NCBI GenBank assembly: GCA_013200995.1
Contig: CP053688.1
Coordinates: forward strand, 3,534,001-3,598,000
DNA from: Arthrobacter citreus
GTDB lineage: Bacteria; Bacillota; Bacilli; Bacillales; Bacillaceae_G
Length of the DNA: 64,000 bases
Reading direction: 5' to 3'
In this document: in pieces, positions 41,707 to 52,494 of the stretch
Numbering within the stretch: the stretch's first letter is position 1
Layout: the number at the start of each line of letters is the position of its first letter
The notes under the pieces: model-generated
What the model saw: the letters and a program-made list of their open reading frames with translations, nothing else
The model's database searches: none
Told to the model about the DNA's origin: nothing
Position numbers and translations under genes: made by a program

Positions 41707-42561
41707 TTAAGCAAGAGCTTTCTTTATATAATCCATATAGAGCGAAACAATATCAATATCAGATACTGTATATAATGTTCTACTACCTACTACATCTTCA
41801 ATTTCATTTAAGATTAGTTGATTGTTCGCATCGAACAAGAAGTCAATTCCAACGAAGTCGAAATCAAAGTGGTCTACTATTTTTTGAATGAGTTCTTTTT
41901 CATTTTGGGAAAGTTCATATAGTATCGCACCTCCACCTAATGAATAATTAGCTCGAAAGTCCTTTTCTGAATATCTTAAAACAGCTGCTATTATCTCTTT
42001 ACCGATAATAAAAACTCTTAAGTCCTTGCCTAATTGCTCTGCAACACTTTGAATTAATAATTCATCGAAATTTGAGTTCTGTACTGTTTCCAAAAGTTCT
42101 TCTTGGTTATTGATAAGAAATACTTCGCTACCCCCTCTTCCTATGCAATTTTTAAGTACACAAGGGAACTGAATTGTGTCGATTGCTTTTACAATTGTAT
42201 TTTTATTACAATACAGTGTGTCTAGCATAGGAATTCCCAAGTTGGCAAGCTTCTGATGAGTTAAAAACTTGTGATTGGCCATTGATGAAATCGCATGGTT
42301 ATTGAAAACTCTTATTCCCATTTCTTCAAAGTGGGAGGATAGCATTTGTGATATTGCTCTCATTATAATAAAGGCCGGTTTACTTATTTCTTTACCTTGG
42401 TAGAAAAGTGCATTCACACCATTTCGAATACCAATTACAAGATCTTCCGTATAAAGTAACTTTAGCTCAAATCCATTTTCCAGTGCTCCACTTATTAACC
42501 AGTCGATATACGATTTATTTCGGTCTGCATCCGCTTCTGAATAGATTAGCCAGCCAGTCAT
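41707..42561 (-). CDS. ATP-grasp ligase, RimK-like (second of pair)
   Basis: ATP-dependent carboxylate-amine ligase fold, substrate unknown. 284 residues: N-terminal pre-ATP-grasp domain (about 1-95; MTGWLIYSEADADRNKSYID), ATP-grasp region (about 100-280) with GRGGSEVFLI as the flexible glycine loop, FRANYSLGG, and the metal-binding end DFVGIDFLFD ... NEIEDVVGSRTLY. In the last motif the usual E-x-N of RimK reads E-I-E. Its ATG overlaps the stop of the upstream paralogue by four bases, so the two are co-translated. It lies between spoIIR and prmC, where B. subtilis has neither gene. Confidence 0.8.
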   Translation of the reverse strand: MTGWLIYSEADADRNKSYIDWLISGALENGFELKLLYTEDLVIGIRNGVNALFYQGKEISKPAFIIMRAISQMLSSHFEEMGIRVFNNHAISSMANHKFLTHQKLANLGIPMLDTLYCNKNTIVKAIDTIQFPCVLKNCIGRGGSEVFLINNQEELLETVQNSNFDELLIQSVAEQLGKDLRVFIIGKEIIAAVLRYSEKDFRANYSLGGGAILYELSQNEKELIQKIVDHFDFDFVGIDFLFDANNQLILNEIEDVVGSRTLYTVSDIDIVSLYMDYIKKALA

Positions 42562-43463
42562 ACGTTTTTCTCCAAGTCTTCAATAATATAATCGATTATA
42601 TATTTGGTTGTATCCACATCTGTGCATAGATAAATATTTTTAAAATGCGCATTTGAGTTCACTTCACATAAATATGTTTTTCCGTCTTCTCCAAATAATA
42701 AGTCAATCCCTGCAAAATCAGCTTTTAAAATTTCAGAGCATTTTAGCGCTAGGTTAATCTGCTCTTCTGTTGGCTCATATTTGTACATTTTTCCACCGTT
42801 TGTAACGTTCGCACGGAAGTCTGATTCTGATTTTCTTAGCACAGACGTTACTACTTGTTTTCCTACTACTTGAATACGAATGTCAGTACCTCTACTTGAC
42901 TCTATGAATTCTTGGTAAATATGAGGTACATGTTTAAGCTCTTCTACCTTTATGAAAAAATCTTCTCTGTTCTCAACTAAATAAACTTGTCTACCAAATG
43001 AACCAAATGATTCTTTTATTATTAATGGGAAACCTAGTTCCTTGATTACTTCTTCATAAAAATCAAAATTTGTTATATCACAATTCGGAAATAAGAGTGG
43101 TGCAGTAATCGTTTTTGGCATTGGGATATTGAAGTTTGATAATTCCTGAAAAGTTAAAGCTTTATCATCACAGACTTCGATGGTCTTAGCGGAATTATAT
43201 AATTTAAGTCCCATATTTTCTAAATGCCTAGCTAAATGAACATCCTTGTCCCAAAAGATAACAAAATCAGGCTTTTGGTTCGCGTATTTCCCTTTTAAAA
43301 TTGCTTGGCCTTTTTCGATTACTGGAACGAGTTCATAATGTTTAACTAAAGTGACATCAATGCCTTTAGTGGTTGCAGTATCTCGTAACCATTCGAAAAG
43401 TTCGGTAAATTTTGTAGCTGTAATATGACCATTAAACACAATCCAACCATTAAACTTTTTCAT
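42558..43463 (-). CDS. ATP-grasp ligase, RimK-like (first of pair)
   Basis: Paralogue of the downstream gene, about 301 residues from the ATG at 43463 (start uncertain; the frame is open to 43544 but the prmC terminator occupies that part). N-terminal domain MKKFNGWIVFNGHITATKF, ATP-grasp with KESFGSFGRQVYLV, FRANVTNGG, and DFAGIDLLFGEDGKTYLCEVNSNAHF; here the metal motif is a standard E-V-N. So one partner has canonical metal ligands and the other a changed set. No precursor-peptide or ribosomal-protein gene that might be the substrate is visible beside them. Possible roles: poly-amino-acid tailing or peptide synthesis; not determined. Confidence 0.78.
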   Translation of the reverse strand: MKKFNGWIVFNGHITATKFTELFEWLRDTATTKGIDVTLVKHYELVPVIEKGQAILKGKYANQKPDFVIFWDKDVHLARHLENMGLKLYNSAKTIEVCDDKALTFQELSNFNIPMPKTITAPLLFPNCDITNFDFYEEVIKELGFPLIIKESFGSFGRQVYLVENREDFFIKVEELKHVPHIYQEFIESSRGTDIRIQVVGKQVVTSVLRKSESDFRANVTNGGKMYKYEPTEEQINLALKCSEILKADFAGIDLLFGEDGKTYLCEVNSNAHFKNIYLCTDVDTTKYIIDYIIEDLEKNV

Positions 43464-43532
43464 TCTACTATCTTCTTTCATTAAGTTTTTTTGATTAAAA
43501 TTCCTTATCTTTTTCAACTTTATCATATAAAA

Positions 43533-43583
43533 AAAGAATCGCAATACATTGATTTTTTACTGTTCAATGTATTACGATTCTTT
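43533..43583 (-). terminator. prmC terminator
   Basis: Very strong 20-bp hairpin with one mismatch: AAAGAATCGCAATACATTGA pairs with TCAATGTATTACGATTCTTT. Begins two bases after the prmC stop; followed on the minus strand by TTTTTATATG. Confidence 0.93.
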
Positions 43584-43584
43584 A

Positions 43585-44445
43585 TTAGCCATTTAACATA
43601 TATACCATTCGGTCTTTGCCATTTATATCGAAAACAACTTCAACAGCCGCACCCGGAAAAGCTTTTCTTAAGATGTCCGCAACTGGCTCACCTTGGTTTA
43701 CACCAACCTCAAATGCAACAAGAGACTTTTCTTTTAATACTTTAGGTAAGTCATTTGCAAAACGGCGGTAAAAATCTAGACCGTCTTCACCACCCACTAA
43801 AGCACGGTATGGCTCATGATTTTTAACAACATCATCTAATCCTAACCAATCCTCATGAGGAATATAAGGTGGATTTGATACAACAATATCAACCTTCTTA
43901 TTTTCTTCAATAAAGTAATTAAGTAAATCATTATGAATAAAATGAACTTTCGCATGTAACTCTTGTGCATTTCGTTTAGCTACTTGAATAGATTCAGCTG
44001 CAATATCAACAGTGTGAACAGTAAGTTGAATACTCTCAAGAGCAAGTGAGATTGCAATTGCTCCACTACCTGTACCTACATCAACTAGTTCAAGTCGCTC
44101 GGTATTGTTCCAATGTTTTTGAATACGTTGTAGAACCCCTTCTACTAATTCTTCTGTTTCCGGTCGAGGAATTAGGACTTCCTCATTAACGAAGAATTTA
44201 TGACCATAAAAATACTCATATCCAATCAAATATTGTATTGGCTGGCCTTCAATATGCTTATTAATAAAATCCTGAAATTGTGTCCACTGACTGTCTTCTA
44301 AATCTTCTCTCATATTCAACAGCAATTCCGTTCGATTGCAGTCTAATATATGTTTTAATGCAATTTCACCCACATTTTCATCGCGACCGTGTTCTTGTAA
44401 AAAAGAAGAAGCCCATTTTAGGGCTTCATATATCTTTGTCGTCAT
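43585..44445 (-). CDS. prmC: Release factor glutamine methyltransferase
   Basis: Methylates the Gln of the GGQ motif in RF1 and RF2. 286 residues: N-terminal helical domain (about 1-90), SAM-binding Rossmann domain with DVGTGSGAIAIS (about 118-129) and the catalytic NPPYIPHED (about 190-198). Its ATG shares a base with the prfA stop region, coupling enzyme and substrate genes, as in B. subtilis. Confidence 0.96.
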   Translation of the reverse strand: MTTKIYEALKWASSFLQEHGRDENVGEIALKHILDCNRTELLLNMREDLEDSQWTQFQDFINKHIEGQPIQYLIGYEYFYGHKFFVNEEVLIPRPETEELVEGVLQRIQKHWNNTERLELVDVGTGSGAIAISLALESIQLTVHTVDIAAESIQVAKRNAQELHAKVHFIHNDLLNYFIEENKKVDIVVSNPPYIPHEDWLGLDDVVKNHEPYRALVGGEDGLDFYRRFANDLPKVLKEKSLVAFEVGVNQGEPVADILRKAFPGAAVEVVFDINGKDRMVYMLNG

Positions 44446-45512
44446 TATTGACTTTGTTCCATTCGTTTCGCTTGGTCATCCATAATTAATGCATTAATAA
44501 TTTCGTCGATTTTACCTTCAACGATTTGATCAAGCTTTTGAATTGTTAATCCAATTCGATGGTCAGTTACACGGTTTTGTGGGAAGTTATAAGTACGGAT
44601 ACGTTCAGAGCGGTCACCCGTCCCTACAGCCTGCTTACGGTTTTGATCATATTCAGCTTGAACTTCTCTTTGGAATTTATCATAAACCCTAGCGCGAAGA
44701 ACCTTCATCGCTTTTTCTTTATTCTTAATCTGTGATTTTTCGTCCTGACATGATACAACTGTATTCGTAGGAATATGTGTTAAACGAACAGCAGACATCG
44801 TTGTATTTACCGATTGTCCACCAGGTCCACTTGAAGCAAATGTATCAACACGAATATCTTTGTCATGAATTTCAATTTCAACTTCTTCAGCTTCAGGTAA
44901 AACAGCTACTGTTGCAGTTGAAGTATGAATTCTACCACCTGATTCTGTTTCAGGAACACGTTGAACACGGTGAGCACCATTTTCAAATTTTAATTTTGAG
45001 TATGCACCTTTACCGTTTATCATAAAGATAACCTCTTTAAAGCCACCTAGCTCTGTATAGTTACCTTCAATGATTTCAGTTTTCCATCCATTTACCTCAG
45101 CGTAACGGCTGTACATACGGTATAAAGTAGAAGCGAATAATGCAGCCTCGTCTCCTCCTGCTGCACCACGAATCTCAACGATAACGTTTTTATCATCATT
45201 AGGATCCTTTGGAATTAAAAGGATTTTTAATTGCTCTTCTAGCTCTTTTGATTCGTTCTCTAATTCGTTTAACTCTTCTTTTACCATTTCTTTCATATCA
45301 GCATCAAGCTTCTCTTCAAGCATAGCTTTTGCATCTTGGATTTGCTCTTTAACTGATTTGTATTGACGGTAAGCATCAACCGTTTCTTGAATATCAGATT
45401 GTTCTTTTGAGTATTCACGTAATTTTTTTGAGTCATTTAAAATTTCAGGGTCACTAAGTAAATCGTTTAATCTATCATAGCGATCCTCTACTGCTTGTAA
45501 TCGATCAAACAT
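44445..45512 (-). CDS. prfA: Peptide chain release factor 1
   Basis: Recognises UAA and UAG and releases the peptide chain. 355 residues; GGQ motif in [12 protein letters not shown] (about residue 230) and the PxT-type codon-reading region around residue 180-190 ([18 protein letters not shown] follows it). Start at 45512: GAGGTG lies six bases upstream; the open frame begins at a GTG three codons earlier that is part of that ribosome binding site. Confidence 0.97.
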   Translation of the reverse strand: MFDRLQAVEDRYDRLNDLLSDPEILNDSKKLREYSKEQSDIQETVDAYRQYKSVKEQIQDAKAMLEEKLDADMKEMVKEELNELENESKELEEQLKILLIPKDPNDDKNVIVEIRGAAGGDEAALFASTLYRMYSRYAEVNGWKTEIIEGNYTELGGFKEVIFMINGKGAYSKLKFENGAHRVQRVPETESGGRIHTSTATVAVLPEAEEVEIEIHDKDIRVDTFASSGPGGQSVNTTMSAVRLTHIPTNTVVSCQDEKSQIKNKEKAMKVLRARVYDKFQREVQAEYDQNRKQAVGTGDRSERIRTYNFPQNRVTDHRIGLTIQKLDQIVEGKIDEIINALIMDDQAKRMEQSQ

Positions 45513-45561
45513 AATTTTCACCTCGACGTTTTCGTCTTAAATTTTTACTAAATATATATCG

Positions 45562-45588
45562 AAAGAAGCGATACAAAATCGCTTCTTT
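45562..45588 (-). terminator. Probable tdk terminator
   Basis: Stem AAAGAAGCGAT / ATCGCTTCTTT with a 5-base loop between tdk and prfA; only a short T-run follows on the minus strand. Confidence 0.7.
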
Positions 45589-45679
45589 AATTCTAATTGC
45601 CTGATAAATGCGTTATTGCGCAGTCTATCCACAACTCTTAGTATATGGTCTTAATAGCTAATTTTCAACCTACAGCCAA

Positions 45680-46294
45680 TTAATCATTTTGATTTTGAAG
45701 AGCAGGTTGAATTGTTTTAGTTGGTACCTCGTGGCAATGGCGACATCTTGGTTCGTATGATTCAGACGCACCTACTAAAATGATAGGGTCTTCAAATAAA
45801 GCTGGTTTACCATTTATTAATCTTTGAGTTCTACTTGCTGGTGAGCCGCACGTTGCACAAACCGCGTTTAGTTTTGTTACATGTTCGGCAATCGATAATA
45901 TTTCAGGTACCTTTCCGAATGGCAACCCTCTGAAGTCTTGATCTAATCCCGCACAAATAACTCTTTTTCCTGAGTTCGCAAGTTGTTGAACTATATTTAC
46001 GATTTCATCATCAAAGAATTGAATCTCGTCGATTGCAACTACTTCAACTTCTTCGGTTACGTATTTTAGGATGTGTGATGAGTGTGTTACTGCGTAAGCA
46101 GGTACTTTCATACCCGTGTGAGACACCACTTCTACTTCACTGTATCGATTATCAATTGATGGTTTGAATGTAACACAACTCTGCCTTGCAAATTGTGTAC
46201 GACGAACGCGGCGAATTAGTTCCTCTGATTTTCCAGAAAACATACTTCCGCAAATCATTTCAATCCAACCATTTTTTTTCATCATAAAGAACAT
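45680..46294 (-). CDS. tdk: Thymidine kinase
   Basis: Salvages thymidine to dTMP using ATP. 204 residues, type II (zinc) enzyme: P-loop [15 protein letters not shown] (about residues 16-30), DEIQFF (Walker B), and zinc Cys pairs CATCG and CRHCH. I use the ATG at 46294, seven bases after AAAGGTGAG; other Met codons follow within five residues. Fits with the nucleoside salvage set at 29-33 kb. Confidence 0.96.
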   Translation of the reverse strand: MFFMMKKNGWIEMICGSMFSGKSEELIRRVRRTQFARQSCVTFKPSIDNRYSEVEVVSHTGMKVPAYAVTHSSHILKYVTEEVEVVAIDEIQFFDDEIVNIVQQLANSGKRVICAGLDQDFRGLPFGKVPEILSIAEHVTKLNAVCATCGSPASRTQRLINGKPALFEDPIILVGASESYEPRCRHCHEVPTKTIQPALQNQND

Positions 46295-46463
46295 TATGTG
46301 TCTCACCTTTCTATATCAGTACAAAGACTATTTTATTTATTTTAAGCTATTATAAAACGCTAGAAAATTCAGCATTATTGTTTGTGTAAGTATCTTTTCT
46401 ATCTATATAAAAATTCATTATATTGAATTATACTTCTATGATATTTGACTATAAATGCGTAAA

Positions 46464-46499
46464 AAAAGCAGGCAAAGTAGCAATAACTCGCCTGCTTTT
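46464..46499 (-). terminator. rpmE2 terminator
   Basis: Arms AAAAGCAGGC / GCCTGCTTTT nine bases after the rpmE2 stop, with a T-run on the minus strand. Confidence 0.9.
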
Positions 46500-46507
46500 C
46501 ATCAATA

Positions 46508-46753
46508 TTACTTAAGGCCGTATTTTTTGTTGAAACGTTCAACACGTCCTGCAGCGTTAGCAAATTTCTGACGACCAGTGTAGAATGGGTGTGAATCAGA
46601 AGAAACCTCAACTTTGATTAAAGGGTAAGTTTCGCCATCTTCCCACTCGATTGTTTCGTTAGAATATTTTGTTGATCCGCTTAAGAATTTGAAACCAGTG
46701 TTAATATCCATAAACACTACTTTCTTGTAATTAGGATGAATATTCGCTTTCAT
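46508..46753 (-). CDS. rpmE2: Ribosomal protein L31, type B (zinc-free)
   Basis: Large-subunit protein bL31 at the inter-subunit bridge. 81 residues. The zinc-binding Cys motif of the standard RpmE is absent ([17 protein letters not shown] in its place) and the C-terminus [20 protein letters not shown] is typical of the type B form. It occupies the place of rpmE between tdk and rho. Start at 46753, nine bases after AAGGAG. Whether a zinc form exists elsewhere in the genome cannot be seen. Confidence 0.95.
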   Translation of the reverse strand: MKANIHPNYKKVVFMDINTGFKFLSGSTKYSNETIEWEDGETYPLIKVEVSSDSHPFYTGRQKFANAAGRVERFNKKYGLK

Positions 46754-46913
46754 GTTTTTCATCTCCTTCCGCCCTGAAATCCTTGAAATCAGAGTTATAA
46801 GAAACTATGTGTATACCACATAATTTACATTTCACATACAAATGAAATTATAGCAACTAACCCGGGAGATTGCAACCCACTATTTTCTCTTACAGGTTGC
46901 TTATATCTTCCAA

Positions 46914-48188
46914 CTATTTATGAGAGACAGGTGTCTTTCTACTTTCTTCGGTCATCGTATTGAAGAACTCTTCATTTGTTTTCGTTTGACGAAGCATTCT
47001 GAAATAACGTTCAACAAAGTCTGGAATATCTGACATTGTTTTTCTCATTAACCATAGCTTGTCCAGATGATCTTTTGGTATTAATAAATCTTCTTTACGT
47101 GTTCCAGAACGACGAATGTCAATCGCAGGGAAAATACGACGTTCAGCTAATGAACGATCAAGATGAAGCTCCATATTTCCAGTTCCTTTGAATTCTTCAT
47201 AAATAACATCGTCCATACGAGAACCTGTATCGATTAAAGCTGTAGCTAAAATCGTTAAGCTACCGCCTTCTTCAATGTTTCGCGCAGCACCAAAGAATCG
47301 TTTTGGTCTATGGAATGCAGCAGGGTCAATACCACCTGATAATGTACGACCGCTCGGTGGAATAACTAAGTTGTATGCACGAGCAAGTCTAGTTATACTA
47401 TCCATTAAAATAATGACATCTTTCTTATGCTCTACTAGTCTCATAGCACGCTCTAATACTAATTCAGCAACTTTAATATGACTATCTGGAGTCTCATCGA
47501 AAGTTGAACTAACAACATCTCCTTTTACAGAACGTTCGATATCCGTTACCTCTTCTGGTCGCTCGTCGATTAGTAATACAATTAGTTCTGCTTCTGGGTG
47601 ATTTGTTGTTATGCTGTTTGCAACTTCTTTTAATAATTCTGTTTTACCTGCTTTTGGAGGGGCTACAATTAAACCACGTTGACCAAATCCTACTGGAGCA
47701 ATCATATCGATGATTCTTGTTGAAAACTTAGCAGGTGATGTTTCAAGCTTCATTTGTCGATTAGGATACAATGCAGTAAGTCCTGGGAAGTGAACGCGTT
47801 CTTTCGCATTCTCAGGGTCATCTCCATTTACTGCTTCTACTTGAAGTAGACCAAAGTATCTTTCATTCTCTTTTGGAGGACGTACTTTACCAGAAACTTT
47901 ATCTCCGTTTCGCATATCAAAACGACGAATTTGAGATGCAGAAATGTAGATATCCTCTGAGCTTGGTGAATAATTGATTGGACGTAAGAATCCATATCCT
48001 TCTGAAGGGATAATTTCTAGTACACCTTCCATGAACATTAATCCATCTTTTTCAGCTTGCGCTTTTAAGATTGCAAAAATAAGTTCTTTTTTCGTTAATT
48101 TACTGTAGTACGAAATTTTCATTACTTTTGCATGTTCATACAAATCTTTTAATTTCATGCTTTCTAATGCAGAGATTGTTAAACTCAT
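46914..48188 (-). CDS. rho: Transcription termination factor Rho
   Basis: Hexameric RNA helicase that ends untranslated transcription. 424 residues: N-terminal Rho_N (about 1-45), RNA-binding OSB domain (about 50-125; EGYGFLRP), ATPase (about 130-420) with P-loop [17 protein letters not shown] (about 173-189) and [12 protein letters not shown]. No insertion. The 365-base gap upstream suggests room for autoregulation. Confidence 0.97.
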   Translation of the reverse strand: MSLTISALESMKLKDLYEHAKVMKISYYSKLTKKELIFAILKAQAEKDGLMFMEGVLEIIPSEGYGFLRPINYSPSSEDIYISASQIRRFDMRNGDKVSGKVRPPKENERYFGLLQVEAVNGDDPENAKERVHFPGLTALYPNRQMKLETSPAKFSTRIIDMIAPVGFGQRGLIVAPPKAGKTELLKEVANSITTNHPEAELIVLLIDERPEEVTDIERSVKGDVVSSTFDETPDSHIKVAELVLERAMRLVEHKKDVIILMDSITRLARAYNLVIPPSGRTLSGGIDPAAFHRPKRFFGAARNIEEGGSLTILATALIDTGSRMDDVIYEEFKGTGNMELHLDRSLAERRIFPAIDIRRSGTRKEDLLIPKDHLDKLWLMRKTMSDIPDFVERYFRMLRQTKTNEEFFNTMTEESRKTPVSHK

Positions 48189-48553
48189 ATAACACCACTC
48201 TTTACTTTTTTTCGTTCAAATTAGGGTTTTTCTTAATTCGGAAGGTTATTTAGAAGGTTTTAAGAAGGAAACTTACATAAAGTATTACTCTTTAGTGTAA
48301 CCTTTTCCCCTAAAAATATTCTAAGTAATTAGAATTAATAGGATTACTATCTATTGAGATTATAATTCGAAAGAGTTTTTTATGCCAACTATTTTTCGAC
48401 TGAACTATTTAATGACTCTTTCCTTTGGGAAATAAAGGAAAGAGCCATTATTTTAATACACTATTATTTAAATTTTTTAGACTGTTGACGAAGATTTCTG
48501 ATGATCGGTTAATGCAACATTAACCATAAGAATCTTCTACTTTTTTGCTCTAA
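48189..48553. other. rho upstream gap
   Basis: Holds the 48411-48449 hairpin, a nested inverted repeat near 48490-48540 (GGTTAATG / CATTAACC inside GAAGATT / AATCTTC) after glpX, and a short palindrome ATTCTAA-GTAA-TTAGAAT near 48320. No open frame that I can support. Confidence 0.5.
48411..48449. terminator. Strong hairpin between glpX and rho
   Basis: Near-perfect 16-bp arms (AATGACTCTTTCCTTT / AAAGGAAAGAGCCATT). No long T-run follows on either strand, so it could be a terminator or an RNA-stability element. Confidence 0.65.
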
Positions 48554-49519
48554 TTATTTAATTACTAGGTTAGGTTTTTTGTTTAAACTGTGACGTCCAT
48601 CAACAAAACGAACAGTTCCTGATTTAGCACGCATAACTAATGAATGTGTAGTTCCTACATTGCCTTTGTATTGAACACCTTTTAATAATTCTCCATCAGT
48701 TACTCCAGTAGCAGCAAAAATTGCGTCATCACCTTTAACTAAATCGTCCATGTATAATACACGGTTTGGATCTTCGATGCCCATATGTTTGCAACGTTCG
48801 ATCTCTTCTTCGTTTTGAGGTAATAACTTTCCTTGAAGTTCGCCACCTAAGCATTTTAAAGCTACTGCAGCGATTACTCCTTCTGGTGCTCCACCGCTAC
48901 CGAATAAAATATCAACACCTGTGTGATCAAAAGCTGTATTAATTGCACCAGCTACATCACCATCATTGATTAATTTAATTCGAGCACCTGCAGAACGAAT
49001 TTCTTCAATTAATTTCGCGTGACGCTCTCTATTTAACACTGTTGCAACGACTTCGTTTATGTTTTTTCCTTTTGCTTCTGCTACAGCTGTTAAGTTTTCA
49101 AGAACAGATGCATTTATATCAACTTTACCTACAGCTTCAGGTCCTACTGCGATTTTCTCCATATACATATCAGGAGCATGTAATAAGTTTCCATGATCAG
49201 CTATAGCAATAACAGCTAAAGCATTCCAGCCACCAGATGCTACGATATTTGTTCCTTCAAGTGGATCAACTGCTACATCTACTCTTGGACCATAACCATT
49301 ACCAAGTTTCTCGCCGATATAAAGCATTGGAGCCTCATCCATTTCCCCTTCTCCAATTACAACAGTCCCCTTCATAGGAATCGTGTCAAACACATCACGC
49401 ATTGCTGTTGTAGCAGCATCATCTGCTTCATCCTTTTTGCCTAAACCCATCCATTTTGCTGATGCAAGTGCTGCCGCCTCAGTAACACGCACTAACTCCA
49501 TTGATAAACTTCTTTCCAT
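48554..49519 (-). CDS. glpX: Class II fructose-1,6-bisphosphatase (GlpX)
   Basis: Gluconeogenic hydrolysis of fructose 1,6-bisphosphate. 321 residues; metal-binding segments [15 protein letters not shown] and [12 protein letters not shown] are present, and [12 protein letters not shown] is typical. AAAGGGGGAG precedes the ATG by six bases. Known as ywjI in B. subtilis, same place. Its neighbour fba acts on the same metabolite in glycolysis. Confidence 0.96.
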   Translation of the reverse strand: MERSLSMELVRVTEAAALASAKWMGLGKKDEADDAATTAMRDVFDTIPMKGTVVIGEGEMDEAPMLYIGEKLGNGYGPRVDVAVDPLEGTNIVASGGWNALAVIAIADHGNLLHAPDMYMEKIAVGPEAVGKVDINASVLENLTAVAEAKGKNINEVVATVLNRERHAKLIEEIRSAGARIKLINDGDVAGAINTAFDHTGVDILFGSGGAPEGVIAAVALKCLGGELQGKLLPQNEEEIERCKHMGIEDPNRVLYMDDLVKGDDAIFAATGVTDGELLKGVQYKGNVGTTHSLVMRAKSGTVRFVDGRHSLNKKPNLVIK

Positions 49520-49591
49520 TCAAAACTCCCCCTTTGATGTAAATGAAAACTATCTTATTTATGTTAAACTGGAGTATATAGACATCCAAAT

Positions 49592-50890
49592 TTACGCATT
49601 TTTTAATTGTTCAACTTCTTGTTTAGTTAACTGAACACGCCAAACATTTGCTCCTAAGCCTAAAAGCTTTTCAACTAAATCCTCGTATCCTCGATCAACA
49701 TGCTCCAATCCAGTTAGCTCTGTTTTACCATCTGCAATTAGACCTGCTATAACTAGTGCAGCGCCAGCACGTAAATCACTTGCTTTTACACGACCACCTT
49801 GTAACTCAGATGGACCAGAAATAATAGCCGTACTTCCCTCTACTTTAATGGTTGCACTCATTCTTCTAAGTTCATCAATATGTTTAAACCTCGCACCATA
49901 AATAGTGTCAGTTATAACGGCTGTCCCATTTGCTTTCGTTAGCAATACAGAAAACGGCTGCTGTAAATCAGTTGGAAAGCCTGGATAAACCAATGTTTTA
50001 ATATCAACTGATTTCAGTTCTCTATTCGATCCTGTAACGATTATTTGATCGTCATTCGTATCAATATCTATATTCATTTCTCTCATTTTCGCAATAAGTG
50101 ATTCTAAGTGATGAGGAATAACGTTATCTACAATAACCTTGTCCCCTTCTTGCACAGTTGCAGCTGCTAATATTGTATAAGTCCCTGCTTCAATGCGATC
50201 CGGAATAATTGTATGTGTGCAGCCCGATAAAGATTCTACACCATCAATTCGAATAACATCAGTACCAGCACCTTTAATTTTAGCACCCATACTAGTTAAT
50301 AAAGTCGCAACATCAACAATCTCAGGCTCTTTTGCAGCGTTTTCAATAACTGTTCTACCATTTGCTAAAACTGCCGCTAACATGATATTAATCGTTGCTC
50401 CAACACTTACTACATCTAGGTATATACGTGCACCTTTTAATTCTTCTGCTCTTAAATAAATTGCACCTTGCTCATTCGTTACTTTTGCACCTAATGCTTC
50501 AAAACCTTTTATATGTTGATCAATAGGTCTTGGTCCAAGATAACATCCACCTGGTAATCCTATAACCGCTTGCTTAAATCTACCTAACATTGCACCCATT
50601 AAATAATAAGAAGCGCGCAATTTCTTTACTTTTCCACTTGGAAGTGGCATTGCAACCATATTTGTTGGATCAATCATTATTTTTTCATCAGAAACTTCTA
50701 CTTGACCTCCAATTTCTTCTAGTAGGTCACAAAGCGTTTGAACATCTGAAATATTAGGAACACCTTCTAGTGTTACCGGTGAGCTAGCTAGTATAGTTGC
50801 TGGGATTAATGCAACCGCACTATTTTTGGCACCGCTAACACGAATAGTACCTTTTAAAGGTATACCGCCTTCTAATACAAGCTTTTCCAT
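49592..50890 (-). CDS. murAB: UDP-N-acetylglucosamine 1-carboxyvinyltransferase, second copy (MurAB/MurZ)
   Basis: Second enolpyruvyl transferase of Gram-positives, usually the minor isozyme. 432 residues; catalytic Cys116 in [11 protein letters not shown]. Slightly different N-terminus and signature from the copy at 1317-2621. Position between fba and glpX matches B. subtilis murAB (murZ). B. subtilis also has a transaldolase gene between fba and murAB, which is absent here. Confidence 0.95.
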   Translation of the reverse strand: MEKLVLEGGIPLKGTIRVSGAKNSAVALIPATILASSPVTLEGVPNISDVQTLCDLLEEIGGQVEVSDEKIMIDPTNMVAMPLPSGKVKKLRASYYLMGAMLGRFKQAVIGLPGGCYLGPRPIDQHIKGFEALGAKVTNEQGAIYLRAEELKGARIYLDVVSVGATINIMLAAVLANGRTVIENAAKEPEIVDVATLLTSMGAKIKGAGTDVIRIDGVESLSGCTHTIIPDRIEAGTYTILAAATVQEGDKVIVDNVIPHHLESLIAKMREMNIDIDTNDDQIIVTGSNRELKSVDIKTLVYPGFPTDLQQPFSVLLTKANGTAVITDTIYGARFKHIDELRRMSATIKVEGSTAIISGPSELQGGRVKASDLRAGAALVIAGLIADGKTELTGLEHVDRGYEDLVEKLLGLGANVWRVQLTKQEVEQLKNA

Positions 50891-51344
50891 AGTATACTCC
50901 CTTCTAAAATGAGCAGAAGAAAATAGTAGAGAAGTAAAACTTTCAGCTTCTCAACTGTTAAATAGTTTCTACCTATTTTCTCCAAATTTCTACTTCCCTA
51001 ATCTTAGTTTATACGAGAGGAACAGTCTATTGTAAAGACATTTGCTTAGGAAAATCTCACACGTTTTTTAGTACAACATCTTCAAATTCCATAAAAATTA
51101 AGCAATCCCTTTAAATAAAATTTAATTGGTAGAAATAGATATTTAGTAAAGATAATTTTTTTAAAAATCAATTAGTCCTCTACTAATTCTAATCATTATT
51201 GTCCAATATCTTCAAGTGTAAATGAAAAAACATATAAATTTATTCCGTTTAACAGCATGGTTAAACAAGAAAACCGTCTAAACATAATTTAGACGGCTTA
51301 ATTTATTATAATATATCATATTTCAAGCTAAAAAACTTAAAATA
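50891..51344. other. murAB-fba gap
   Basis: 454 bases. Contains the fba terminator (51271-51299) and presumably the murAB promoter; otherwise AT-rich sequence with no gene or repeat that I can support. Confidence 0.5.
51271..51299 (-). terminator. fba terminator
   Basis: Perfect 9-bp stem CCGTCTAAA / TTTAGACGG with a 5-base loop, followed on the minus strand by TTTTCTTG. Confidence 0.9.
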
Positions 51345-52199
51345 TTACGCTTTGTTGCTAGTACCGAACTCACGGATTTTACCAGCCACTGTTGCAATAA
51401 TTGCTTCGCGACCTGGTCCAAGTACTTTACGTGGATCATATTGATTTGCATCATTTGCAACGAAATCACGAACAGCTTTGTTGAAAGCAATTTGGTTCTC
51501 AGTGTTTACGTTGATTTTTGCAGTTCCACGAGCGATTGCTTTTTGAATTTGTTCAGTTGGGATTCCTGTTCCACCGTGTAAAACTAATGGTACATTAGTC
51601 TCTTTACCAACTTGTTCCATTTCGTCGAAACCTAATTTAGGTTCACCTTTGTATGGTCCATGAACAGAACCTAAAGCTGGAGCTAAGCAGTCAATGCCAG
51701 TACGCTCTACAAGTTCTTTACACTCTGCTGGGTCAGCATAAATAATGTCACCAACAACGTGATCTTCTTGTCCACCAACAGTTCCTAATTCAGCTTCAAC
51801 AGACACGCCATGAGAATGAGCATAGTCTACAACTTTTTTAGTTGTTTCAACATTTTGTTCAAATGGATCATGAGAAGCGTCAATCATAACTGAAGTAAAT
51901 CCAGCATCAATTGCAGCTTTACAAGCTTCATAGCTTGAACCGTGATCAAGGTGAATTGCTACAGGAACAGTCACTTTTAAATCAATTAGTAAACCTTCAA
52001 CCATTTTTACAACAGTGTTAAATCCACCCATGTATTTAGCTGCACCTTCAGAGACACCAAGGATTACAGGTGATTGTTCTCTTTCAGCTGCAGTAAGAAT
52101 AGCAAAAGTCCACTCTAAGTTATTAATATTGTATTGACCAACTGCGTATTTACCTTCTTTTGCTTTATTAAGCATTTCAGTCATAGATACTAAAGGCAT
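51345..52199 (-). CDS. fbaA: Class II fructose-bisphosphate aldolase
   Basis: Glycolytic cleavage of fructose 1,6-bisphosphate, zinc-dependent. 284 residues, TIM barrel; zinc ligands in [12 protein letters not shown] (about residue 80-91) and [10 protein letters not shown] (about 205-214), catalytic Asp in the first motif. AAGGAGG precedes the ATG by seven bases. A CcpA-like site lies 231 bases upstream (52430-52443). Confidence 0.97.
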   Translation of the reverse strand: MPLVSMTEMLNKAKEGKYAVGQYNINNLEWTFAILTAAEREQSPVILGVSEGAAKYMGGFNTVVKMVEGLLIDLKVTVPVAIHLDHGSSYEACKAAIDAGFTSVMIDASHDPFEQNVETTKKVVDYAHSHGVSVEAELGTVGGQEDHVVGDIIYADPAECKELVERTGIDCLAPALGSVHGPYKGEPKLGFDEMEQVGKETNVPLVLHGGTGIPTEQIQKAIARGTAKINVNTENQIAFNKAVRDFVANDANQYDPRKVLGPGREAIIATVAGKIREFGTSNKA

Positions 52200-52429
52200 T
52201 TTAAGCCCTCCTTATACTCTTTTATGAAAATTAATCTGCACCTATAATTGTACTAACAAGAATATAATGCTACAAATCGATCTTTATTATGTAAATTAAT
52301 AGGTATTTATATCACAACATAAGAATACAAAAAATGAAATGAAAACACAACAAATATCATCTAATGTTCGTATTATCGTAACATATTGGACAATTAAATG
52401 GCATTTCTACCTATTTTATCCCTAATTTC

Positions 52430-52443
52430 CGAAAACGCTTTCA
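52430..52443 (-). promoter_or_regulatory. CcpA-like site upstream of fbaA
   Basis: Minus strand TGAAAGCGTTTTCG differs from the cre consensus TGWNANCGNTNWCA only at the last base. It lies between the spo0F terminator and the fbaA start; activation of glycolysis by CcpA is plausible. Confidence 0.5.
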
Positions 52444-52460
52444 AAATGAGGGTGTAAAAT

Positions 52461-52494
52461 AAAAGCAGATGGTCCGCTACCCATCTGCTTTTTT
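52461..52494 (-). terminator. spo0F terminator
   Basis: Arms AAAAGCAGATGG / CCATCTGCTTTT overlapping the spo0F stop codon. Confidence 0.92.

Noticed and set aside
46399..46611. 70-codon minus-strand frame near rpmE2
   Set aside because: Overlaps rpmE2 and its terminator in another frame; no support.
48320..48337. Palindrome ATTCTAA-GTAA-TTAGAAT upstream of rho
   Set aside because: Short and AT-rich; expected by chance in a 365-base AT-rich gap, and no regulator known to me matches.
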